A DNA stretch of 10,350 nucleotides from Candidatus Njordarchaeota archaeon (GTDB lineage: Archaea; Asgardarchaeota; Njordarchaeia; Njordarchaeales; JAHKLH01): NCBI GenBank assembly GCA_029856635.1, contig JAHKLH010000038.1, forward strand, positions 1-10,350, in the 5' to 3' direction. Below the pieces are notes generated by a model, which made no database searches, had not been told where the DNA came from, and saw only the letters and a program-made list of their open reading frames with translations. Each line of letters starts with the position of its first letter. Position 1 is the stretch's first letter. The position numbers and the translations under genes are program-made. This document shows, piece by piece, positions 1 to 6,301 of this stretch.

Positions 1-277
1 ATACTCTTATACTCCAAAATAGATTTATACATAAATGTAATTTGTTAAAAAGTTAACTCGTGTATTAACGTTTTTCCATTAGTGTTAATCTTAAATTTGA
101 TAATTATTATTGGATTCCCCTTAGAAACTAAGATACATTCTTGCATATAAGTGAAACGTATTATCTTGATTGATTATCCTAAATTTTTAGAAAATATACA
201 CCATTGAAAGATTGGAAAAAATAGTTCCTTACTTGATGGATTGACAATTCTAGTAGTATTTTTAATTAGAGAATCTA
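1..277. other. AT-rich intergenic stretch at window edge
   Basis: No open reading frame with coding character is seen on either strand. The stretch is very AT-rich. The only local structure noticed is a short perfect hairpin, CTTAG-AAA-CTAAG, at 120-132. It may hold the 3' untranslated region of the small minus-strand gene that ends at 278 and the flank of a gene outside the window. No RNA gene is recognised. Confidence 0.5.
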
Positions 278-505
278 TTAGATTTCAATAATTATCGCTT
301 TCTCCAGAAGCTTCTCATTCTCCATAATCCTCGTGAGGAACTTCTCGCGAGTTAAAATTGCACAAAGGGAGTTACGGTGACAAGAACCAACATATTTAAA
401 CTCTTTTGTCCTTGGATTCCATAATAACATTCCATACCTGCTGCCTTTGCATCTACAAACAACTATCCAATTTGCAAATTCTACATCTTTTATTTCCTCA
501 AACAT
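278..505 (-). CDS. Small four-cysteine protein of unknown function (75 aa)
   Basis: I do not recognise this protein. From the ATG at 505 it has 75 residues: a short acidic start, a hydrophobic and aromatic middle that looks beta-rich (residues 10-40), and a charged helical C-terminus (52-70). Cysteines sit at 17, 19, 42 and 48, with a histidine at 43. A CxC pair plus two later cysteines could bind zinc, but the spacing matches no ribbon I know. The frame also opens at GTG 514. I prefer ATG 505 because AAGTGAG lies just upstream, the same pre-start sequence as the gene at 685. A TATA-like AT-rich segment lies further upstream on the minus strand (about 546-588). It is divergent from the 609-residue gene and separated by 179 bases. 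Its length alone does not prove it is coding. Confidence 0.5.
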   Translation of the reverse strand: MFEEIKDVEFANWIVVCRCKGSRYGMLLWNPRTKEFKYVGSCHRNSLCAILTREKFLTRIMENEKLLEKAIIIEI

Positions 506-634
506 ATAACTCACTTTTACTTACAGTATAGGGTGTATTAGAGAACTTAAATGGTTGTGTAATACGCTATGATTATCCAAATATATTTTGACAGCATCAA
601 ATAATGCTTAAGAAACCTTTCTACAGCATGCAAC

Positions 635-644
635 TATAAAAATT
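635..644 (+). promoter_or_regulatory. Probable TATA box of the 609-residue gene
   Basis: TATAAAAATT lies about 45 bases before the ATG at 685. With the usual archaeal spacing of about 25 bases, transcription would begin near 662-667 and leave a leader of about 20 bases carrying AAGTGAG as ribosome binding site. This is positional inference only. Confidence 0.45.
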
Positions 645-684
645 TATTTGGAAAAGAACTTTAAAAGTTAGCAAGTGAGAATAC

Positions 685-2514
685 ATGTCTGACATTAATC
701 AACTCACGGAGTATATCAAACTTCGTGATGAAATTCTTAAACTTGAAGAACAAATTAAGTATTACTCTAACTTAATTCGCTTTGCTGAGGAAAATTTACC
801 AATAGATCGACTTGAAGAGATTTCTAAAGACTTAGAAATAGTAGCACGGCAACGCGCATTTTTGTCAAGTCAATTAAATGAAATGAAAACTCGACTACTT
901 GAAGTAGCGCCTTCCTATGTGAAGATATACGAGGAACTTAAGGATTATGCGCGGGCGTTTTTTTCACTAATTATCAACTTAAGACAAAGAAGATTGAAGA
1001 TACTGGATGCAAAAATCAGAATTGAAGAAATCATTAGCCGCATACAGAGAAAGCTTCGTGCATTAGAAAACGCACTTAGTGAGATAGAGCCCATTATTTC
1101 AACTTTAAAAGGCCATGCAAAAGAGGTCATCACAATCGACATTACGAGAATACGAAAGGGATACAGTCTTCTAAATAAGGCTTGTAAGGTATTTTCTCTT
1201 ACAGAAAAAGAAGCCCAGAACTTACAAAAGATAATTGGTTTTGATGTGTTTACCAAAGAGGAAAGAAAATTAGGATTCGTTAATGGCATATGTATTTCTC
1301 CGCGTACTTTTGGTTTTTACATAGAAATTGCTGATGAACGAAAATTAACGGATGAAGAAATAGTTTTGCTCTTTAATGCAACATCCCTGGAATATGGTGC
1401 CTCATCAAAAGAAGATTTCATTAATAAATTGCAAAAAGACGCCAAAAGACACTTGAAATTACCCCCATCAGAGGCTTTAAAACCATCGGTTATACGCAAA
1501 ATCTTTGCAATAAAATCTGTTTCACTTTCAGAAAATATAACTGATATTCTTAAACCGAAGCATTATGTCGTCGGATATTACCCAGTAGAAAAGCTTCAAA
1601 TAATTCCAGAATACAGGAGGGTAATAGTATCATCTACGAATGAAATTGTTAAAATTAGAAATCCAATACCATTACCTTCTGCTATTCGTTTTCCTCGAAG
1701 TCTCATCGGTAAGAAGATAAGAGATGATGAGTTTTACTATACCATCATTGACATTATATGGCTTCCAGTATATGGTTGGTGTTTCTTAACCACTAGATAT
1801 AAAGAAAACGAATTTGCGCCATCTGAGAAGTTCTTGGATAAGTTATATGAAGAATGGAATATAATAAGTGACAAACCTGTAAGAATACCAAAGAATTATG
1901 ATGAAAAACATTGGGGAATAAAAGCACTTATTACAAAAGCTTTGAGAACTAAAGAGAAAATAATAATGTCTGAGGCATTAAAACCAAGATATGTTTTCCT
2001 CTTCTGCCTTAAGAATGGTATTTCTCTTTCGTATCCTCAGATCTTCTCAGCATACTTGTTTTTGATTCCAACATACAAAGTTTTAGTTCAACGTGAGGAA
2101 ATAAGACCAAGAATCCCTCTAAATCCCGTGTCTCTTTTTGATATAAAAAATTTGTTTATTTTAATCGAAAATATTCTTGACTTAAAAGATAGAGAAATCT
2201 TTGGGTTGTTAATTGCTCGTCGAGATAAAAGGATTTCTCTTATTGTTCAACTATTAGATAAGCTTTCAGAAAAAGAAATAGATGTTATCTTCACAGATAA
2301 AATGATTGCTGATGACTTAAAACACACTTGGAGATATAGAACATCAAATATCATACCAAGATTGATTTCCTTGCGATTAATTAAAAATATATCAGAATAC
2401 CAAAGATGGTTATATAAACTCGGTCTAAAAGAAATCGATTGGGATAAGCTCTTAGGAAATATGTACGGCGACTGGAAAGCAACAATCCTGACAGCATTTA
2501 GTGCACAATTATGA
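685..2514 (+). CDS. Uncharacterised coiled-coil protein with probable C-terminal winged helix (609 aa)
   Basis: I do not recognise this family. Residues 1 to about 145 are strongly helical and charged with heptad-like spacing, suggesting two or three coiled-coil segments (about 3-30, 40-75 and 80-145). The middle (about 150-480) is a mixed alpha/beta region with no nucleotide-binding P-loop and no obvious nuclease motif by eye. Residues about 530-585, with a TSNIIPRLISLRLI core followed by YQRWLYKLG, look like a winged helix-turn-helix, so DNA or RNA binding is plausible. There is no signal peptide or membrane segment, so it should be cytosolic. ATG 685 is preceded by GTGAG and a TATA-like box. 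Its stop overlaps the start of the phosphoesterase gene (ATGA, four bases), so the two are probably translationally coupled and act together. The coding region is intact. The function is not known. Confidence 0.85.
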   Translation: MSDINQLTEYIKLRDEILKLEEQIKYYSNLIRFAEENLPIDRLEEISKDLEIVARQRAFLSSQLNEMKTRLLEVAPSYVKIYEELKDYARAFFSLIINLRQRRLKILDAKIRIEEIISRIQRKLRALENALSEIEPIISTLKGHAKEVITIDITRIRKGYSLLNKACKVFSLTEKEAQNLQKIIGFDVFTKEERKLGFVNGICISPRTFGFYIEIADERKLTDEEIVLLFNATSLEYGASSKEDFINKLQKDAKRHLKLPPSEALKPSVIRKIFAIKSVSLSENITDILKPKHYVVGYYPVEKLQIIPEYRRVIVSSTNEIVKIRNPIPLPSAIRFPRSLIGKKIRDDEFYYTIIDIIWLPVYGWCFLTTRYKENEFAPSEKFLDKLYEEWNIISDKPVRIPKNYDEKHWGIKALITKALRTKEKIIMSEALKPRYVFLFCLKNGISLSYPQIFSAYLFLIPTYKVLVQREEIRPRIPLNPVSLFDIKNLFILIENILDLKDREIFGLLIARRDKRISLIVQLLDKLSEKEIDVIFTDKMIADDLKHTWRYRTSNIIPRLISLRLIKNISEYQRWLYKLGLKEIDWDKLLGNMYGDWKATILTAFSAQL

Positions 2515-3260
2515 AAGATGCCTATCTAAAACATATTCTCACTGATCGCTTGTGCTTTATTCCTAAACAACCTGCCTTGCTTGTTGTTAATAAAAATAGG
2601 CATCTGATAATATCGGATCTTCATCTTCGTTTGCCGCATCTCAGAGACTTAAGTATCGCTAAAGAGATTCTAACCTCAGAAATTTTACGCATAATTTCTC
2701 TTGTAAGAAAATACAAAATAGACATTGTGGTAATAAATGGAGACCTAAAGGAGGAAATTAGGAAACCCTCTAAACTTTTTTCTAAACACTTGAATGATTC
2801 ATTCCAACTTCTTGCAGAAAACGTGAAAAAGATAGTAATTTGCAAAGGAAATCATGACGGGTTACTTGAAGATATTCTTCAAATCAAGAATGTCAGCATA
2901 TGTGATTCGTATAAATGTGCTGATGTTTTAATTTCGCATGGTCATAAAAGGATCTCAATTGAAAAATTAAAGAATGTAAATATCGTGATTACTGCTCACT
3001 TACATCCTGTAGCACTTATTACACATCAAAATTTCATAATAAAAATAAAGTGCTGGGTCATTTCATTAATTAGGCTTATTCAGCAAGAACAAAGAACCTT
3101 GCTTTGGATTATAGAACCCGCATTCTCTAAAACTTGGGGATTTCCGATATCTCATGTCAAAAAAGAATATTTAGAAAAAAATGCACCCATACACGGAATC
3201 AGAATTGAAAAAACATTTTTACTTTCAATTGATTTGCTCTTTCTCAAATCTCTTGAGTAA
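2511..3260 (+). CDS. ICC-like metallophosphoesterase (COG1407/PdeM-type), 249 aa
   Basis: This is a calcineurin-like metallophosphoesterase. Visible metal-site motifs in order are ISDLHL with D36 and H38, NGDL with D78, GNHD at 113-116, SHGH at 142-145 and AHLHP at 162-166, where the usual glycine of GHxH is alanine. The C-terminal IIEPAF at 200-205 resembles the closing strand of the ICC-like phosphoesterases. Characterised members of the wider superfamily hydrolyse phosphodiesters or phosphomonoesters at a two-metal centre. The ICC-like group (PdeM) is often encoded beside Lhr-type helicases or DNA ligases, so a nucleic-acid end-processing role is likely but unproven. Here the partner is instead the 609-residue protein, whose stop overlaps this start as ATGA. 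The last 12 codons overlap the convergent deoC gene by 36 bases. Substrate unknown. Confidence 0.85.
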   Translation: MKDAYLKHILTDRLCFIPKQPALLVVNKNRHLIISDLHLRLPHLRDLSIAKEILTSEILRIISLVRKYKIDIVVINGDLKEEIRKPSKLFSKHLNDSFQLLAENVKKIVICKGNHDGLLEDILQIKNVSICDSYKCADVLISHGHKRISIEKLKNVNIVITAHLHPVALITHQNFIIKIKCWVISLIRLIQQEQRTLLWIIEPAFSKTWGFPISHVKKEYLEKNAPIHGIRIEKTFLLSIDLLFLKSLE

Positions 3261-3938
3261 TTGAGGCGAAAAAGTGTCTAAAATTTGTTTAGTTCTACTT
3301 GCTCCTAAAATGTCTGCTCCACTTACTAGCAACTCTAGTGCTTGAGCAGCCGTCTTTATACCTCCAGATGCTTTTATTTTTATTCTATTTTTCACAACTT
3401 GCTTGATTAAAATTATATCATCTTTGGTCACGCCTCTGGGCCCAAATCCAGTGCATGTTTTGACATATTTTGCGCCGCTTTTAATTACAATCTCGCATGC
3501 TTTTTTGATTTCATTTGATGTTAAATAAGCCGTTTCTATAATTACTTTGACCGGACACGGATGAGCAATTTTTACTATTTTTTTAAGTTCGTCTAAAACG
3601 CATTCAAAATCGCCTGATTTAAAAAGATTTATATTCATTACTACATCAAATTCATCTGCTCCTAGTGCCTTACAAAATGCTATCTCGGATATTTTTGTAT
3701 TTACTGAGTGAAAACCTAATGGGAAACCAATGACCGTAACCAATCTTGTTTTTGAGCATAGCTTATCAAGAAATTCTCGTGCTTTTTCGACAAAAAAAGG
3801 CGGTATGCACACACCACGGCAGTTAAAATTATGTGCAAACTCTATTGCATTTCTTAAGTCTGCAATGGTTACATGTGGTTTGAGTAACGTATGATCTATC
3901 AAGTTAGCAAGTTCTCTTCCTGTCGCTGGTAATTTCAT
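3225..3938 (-). CDS. deoC: Deoxyribose-phosphate aldolase
   Basis: DERA reversibly cleaves 2-deoxy-D-ribose 5-phosphate into glyceraldehyde 3-phosphate and acetaldehyde, in cytosolic deoxynucleoside breakdown. The 237-residue protein is a TIM barrel of normal archaeal length and starts with an IDHTLLKP motif (14-21). By family comparison the catalytic residues are D98 in EFDVV, the Schiff-base lysine K160 in KYVKTCTGFG, and K189 in IKIKASGGIK. All are present. The frame is open up to 4145, but ATG 3938 fits the family start, and the upstream part only translates the antisense of the membrane gene's Glu/Lys tail. The ATG overlaps the stop of the membrane-protein gene (ATGA), so translation is probably coupled. 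The 3' end overlaps the convergent phosphoesterase gene by 36 bases. No other nucleoside-catabolism gene is nearby. Confidence 0.95.
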   Translation of the reverse strand: MKLPATGRELANLIDHTLLKPHVTIADLRNAIEFAHNFNCRGVCIPPFFVEKAREFLDKLCSKTRLVTVIGFPLGFHSVNTKISEIAFCKALGADEFDVVMNINLFKSGDFECVLDELKKIVKIAHPCPVKVIIETAYLTSNEIKKACEIVIKSGAKYVKTCTGFGPRGVTKDDIILIKQVVKNRIKIKASGGIKTAAQALELLVSGADILGASRTKQILDTFSPQLLKRFEKEQIN

Positions 3939-4297
3939 TGTTTTTCCTCTTTCTCGGTCTTTTCCTCTGTTTTTTCTTCTTCTTTTAGTTCTTTCTCTAG
4001 TTCTTTCTCTAGCTTCTCTATGTCGATTTCCTCGGGAGCAGGAAGTCTTATTAGTGTAGCTCCAATCCAGATTAATATTAAACATAGCAAAAGAATAGCA
4101 AGGAAAATTGGAATAAAGAGTAACCAATACAGAGGCGGTACCCAAATTTTAGAGTTAAATATTGTCATTTCTCCTGGCGTTAACATATAAACTTGAGAAG
4201 GCACTATAAAGGGCAGTAAACCCCAAATTATGAAAATAGCGATGACTATAATCCCGACAATAACGAATACGCTACCTACAATTTTTTCGGACGGCAT
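3935..4297 (-). CDS. Two-helix membrane protein with charged C-terminal tail (120 aa)
   Basis: The family is not recognised. There are two clear membrane segments (about 5-32 and 53-84), a short polar connection (about 33-52), and a cytosol-like tail (87-120) made almost only of Glu, Lys, Leu and Thr. In the DNA the tail is a purine-rich track with a 12-base unit repeated twice, encoding KELEKELEKELK-type sequence. The proline and aromatic residues before helix 2 (VPPLYW) suggest a compact hairpin. ATG 4297 follows an AAGGATG context. Its stop overlaps the deoC start as ATGA, so it leads a two-gene operon with deoC. That could suggest a link to transport or membrane placement, but this is a guess. 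It is divergent from rpl18, with 77 bases between the two starts. Confidence 0.8.
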   Translation of the reverse strand: MPSEKIVGSVFVIVGIIVIAIFIIWGLLPFIVPSQVYMLTPGEMTIFNSKIWVPPLYWLLFIPIFLAILLLCLILIWIGATLIRLPAPEEIDIEKLEKELEKELKEEEKTEEKTEKEEKQ

Positions 4298-4316
4298 CCT
4301 TATCGCCTAACCCTAG

Positions 4317-4330
4317 TTAAATATAAAAAT
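4317..4330. promoter_or_regulatory. TATA element between divergent rpl18 and membrane-protein genes
   Basis: TTAAATATAAAAAT lies 45-58 bases before the rpl18 ATG. This matches a TATA box about 25 bases before a start site near 4350 and a leader of about 25 bases. It is the only strong TATA-like sequence in the 77-base divergent region. It is AT-symmetric enough to be read from the other strand, where it would place transcription of the membrane-protein gene close to its ATG. Directionality cannot be decided by eye. Confidence 0.5.
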
Positions 4331-4374
4331 AAACTATCTCTTTTCAATTGTCAAGAAAGGAGTAGGGATTATTG

Positions 4375-4971
4375 ATGAAAAGAAGATATGGACCACGGTA
4401 TAAAGTACCAAGACGAAGGAGAAGAGAAGGTAAAACAGATTATCGTGCACGATACAAAATGGCGATAGGAAAATACAAAATTCGTGCTGTTCTACGAAGA
4501 ACCAATAGATATATAATTGTTCACTTTACTTCAATAGATCTTAATGGAGATCAAACACATGTTTATGTAACCTCAAGAATACTACGAAAGTTTGGATGGC
4601 CTTTTTCATGCAAAAATTTACCAGCAGCGTACCTAACAGGGTACTATGCGGGGTTACTTGCAATTAAAAATGGAATTAAAGAGGCAATACCTGATATTGG
4701 AATATTTCGCTCAACAAAGGGAAACAGACTTTATGCTGCACTTAAAGGCATTATTGATGCTGGTGTATACATACCACATGATGATTCTATCTTCCCATCA
4801 GAGGAAAGAATACGCGGGGAACATATAGTTGCTTATGCTAAAATGCTTATGAAAGAAAATTATGAAAAATTCAAGAGACAATTTAGCGAATATTTAAAGA
4901 AAGGTGCTGACCCAACGAAAATACCAGAATTCTTTGATAAGGTTCTTCAAGAAATAAAAAGAGCTGTGTAG
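4375..4971 (+). CDS. rpl18: 50S ribosomal protein L18 (uL18)
   Basis: uL18 binds 5S rRNA and anchors the central protuberance of the large subunit. The 198-residue length is normal for archaeal L18. Visible hallmarks are the very basic start (residues 1-28), the RRTNRYIIVHF RNA-contact strand (41-51), AAYLTGYYAGLLA (84-96), the DIGIFRSTKGNRLYAALKG stretch (107-125), and the IPHDDSIFPSEERIRGEHI region (133-151). I chose ATG 4375 over the in-frame TTG at 4372 because ATG is the stronger start and lies at normal distance from the purine-rich AAGGAGTAGGGAT upstream. It is the first gene of the L18-S5-L30 block, 26 bases before rps5. The usual upstream neighbour, rpl19e, is absent: a divergent membrane-protein gene takes its place. 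Confidence 0.97.
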   Translation: MKRRYGPRYKVPRRRRREGKTDYRARYKMAIGKYKIRAVLRRTNRYIIVHFTSIDLNGDQTHVYVTSRILRKFGWPFSCKNLPAAYLTGYYAGLLAIKNGIKEAIPDIGIFRSTKGNRLYAALKGIIDAGVYIPHDDSIFPSEERIRGEHIVAYAKMLMKENYEKFKRQFSEYLKKGADPTKIPEFFDKVLQEIKRAV

Positions 4972-4985
4972 ATTTTGAATTAAAT

Positions 4986-4992
4986 GGGTGAT
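4986..4992 (+). promoter_or_regulatory. Ribosome binding site that fixes the rps5 start
   Basis: GGGTGAT, a near-perfect anti-16S match for archaea, ends five bases before ATG 4998. A TTG at 4992 in the same frame overlaps this site and so cannot be the start. Confidence 0.8.
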
Positions 4993-4997
4993 TGCAA

Positions 4998-5648
4998 ATG
5001 GTGCGAATGATATATGAACTAGCTCGTGAGTTCGTAATTACTGATCGTGTTACCCTAGAAGTATCATGGAAACCAAGAACGAAAATAGGAAAATTAGTGA
5101 AAGAAGGAAAAATTACTAGCATTGATGACATTTTCCGATATTGGCATTATATTCCAGAACCAGAGATTGTTGATTGGTTTCTACAGGATTTAAAAGGAAT
5201 GGTACTGGAATCTACAATAACACATCGTATGACTGACTCTGGTAGAAGATACGCATATAGAGTAACAGTTGCTGTAGGAAATGAAAATGGTTACATTGGC
5301 GTTGCCTCTGCTAGACATGCCGACAGAAGAATGGCAATTCTAAAAGCAATTATGCGTGCAAAGAAAAATCTCATTCCAGTTATTCGCGGATGCGGCTCGT
5401 GGGAATGCCGTTGTGGTCAGCCACATTCAATACCGATGAAAACATATGGAAAATGCGGAGCAGTACGTGTTGTCATTATGCCTGGCCCAAGAGGACTAGG
5501 CCTAGTTGCTGGCGACATAGCAAAGCATGTATTACGTTTAGCCGGAATAAGAGATGCTTGGACTCAAACATTCGGGCCAACTAAAACGAACATGAATTTC
5601 GCTAAGGCGACCTATGATGCACTTGCTCGATTATGGTACTTACTTTAG
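4998..5648 (+). CDS. rps5: 30S ribosomal protein S5 (uS5)
   Basis: uS5 lies near the mRNA entry and decoding side of the small subunit and takes part in translational accuracy. The 216-residue protein shows the archaeal/eukaryotic S5 pattern: a KPRTKIGKLVKEGKI start region (25-39), the double-stranded-RNA-binding-like domain with RMTDSGRR (77-84) and NENGYIGVA (95-103), RGCGSWECRCGQPHS (130-144) typical of this branch, and the C-terminal domain with PGPRGLGLVAGDIAKHVLRLAGI (162-184). ATG 4998 is set by the GGGTGAT site just upstream. It sits 26 bases after rpl18 and 18 bases before rpl30, so co-transcription is very likely. Confidence 0.97.
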   Translation: MVRMIYELAREFVITDRVTLEVSWKPRTKIGKLVKEGKITSIDDIFRYWHYIPEPEIVDWFLQDLKGMVLESTITHRMTDSGRRYAYRVTVAVGNENGYIGVASARHADRRMAILKAIMRAKKNLIPVIRGCGSWECRCGQPHSIPMKTYGKCGAVRVVIMPGPRGLGLVAGDIAKHVLRLAGIRDAWTQTFGPTKTNMNFAKATYDALARLWYLL

Positions 5649-5654
5649 TTGAAA

Positions 5655-5661
5655 GGGTGAT
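5655..5661 (+). promoter_or_regulatory. Ribosome binding site that fixes the rpl30 start
   Basis: GGGTGAT ends five bases before ATG 5667, exactly as for rps5. No such site precedes the in-frame ATG at 5718. This supports translation of the unusual N-terminal extension of L30. Confidence 0.8.
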
Positions 5662-5666
5662 GCATA

Positions 5667-6299
5667 ATGCAGAAAGCACATGACAAAAAATCTAATAGAG
5701 AACCATCCGAAACTGCAATGCCTACCAAAAAAAGAAAAACCAGAATTTCTTCGAAGATAGCAAGTACAGAGATTTTGGAAATAAAAAGAACACAAGCACG
5801 TATTGCTAGTATTCCAGCTGATGGTCGTTGGGTTGCAGTTGTCAGAATCAGAGGCCGTGTAAATGTTCCACGAGATGTAGAATATACGCTGAAATTGCTT
5901 AGATTACATAAACCAAATCATGCTGTAGTAGTGCCCCTAACAGAATCATACAAGGGAATGTTACTAAAAGTCATGAATAGAGTAGCATGGGGAGAAATAA
6001 CTTTTGAAACGTTCTTAGAACTACTTAAAAGGAGAGGAAGAGTTATTGGAAATAAACCCTTAACTGATGAGATTGTAGCTAAATATAGCAATAACAAATG
6101 GAAGACTGTAGAAGACCTTGCTAAAGCATTGTGGAACAAGAAAGTCAAGCTCAAGAATATTCCATGGTTAAAACCGGTATTTAGATTGCATCCACCCCGT
6201 GGAGGATACAGGGGAGGAATTAAGAAACCCTTTGAGTTAGGTGGAGCATATGGCTATTGGGGTACTAGAATAAATGAACTTTTACATCAGATGATGTAG
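5667..6299 (+). CDS. rpl30: 50S ribosomal protein L30 (uL30) with N-terminal extension
   Basis: uL30 is a large-subunit rRNA-binding protein. The recognisable archaeal domain begins near residue 53 (GRWVAVVRIRGRVNV), continues through DVEYTLKLLRLHKPNHAVVV (70-89) and ends with the typical FRLHPPRGGYRGGIKKPF and GGAYGYWGTRINELL. Typical archaeal L30 has about 155 residues; this one has 210. The extra 52 or so residues at the front are Lys/Arg-rich (KKRKTR at 21-26), resembling the N-terminal arm of eukaryotic L7. The GGGTGAT site before ATG 5667 indicates the extension is translated. A shorter form from ATG 5718 would still carry about 35 extra residues. The next genes expected in the spc operon, rpl15 and secY, are absent: cdc6 converges two bases downstream. 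Confidence 0.96.
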   Translation: MQKAHDKKSNREPSETAMPTKKRKTRISSKIASTEILEIKRTQARIASIPADGRWVAVVRIRGRVNVPRDVEYTLKLLRLHKPNHAVVVPLTESYKGMLLKVMNRVAWGEITFETFLELLKRRGRVIGNKPLTDEIVAKYSNNKWKTVEDLAKALWNKKVKLKNIPWLKPVFRLHPPRGGYRGGIKKPFELGGAYGYWGTRINELLHQMM

Positions 6300-6301
6300 T
6301 T

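Noticed and set aside
945..1499. Two minus-strand frames of 114 and 60 codons inside the 609-residue gene
   Set aside because: Fully antisense to a long intact coding region, with no ribosome binding site or protein-like composition.
3939..4145. Upstream extension of the deoC frame rich in Arg and Glu
   Set aside because: It only translates the membrane gene's repetitive tail in another frame. The family start and the ATGA overlap both point to ATG 3938.
4646..5584. Short frames within rpl18 and rps5 on both strands
   Set aside because: Shadows of clear ribosomal protein genes.
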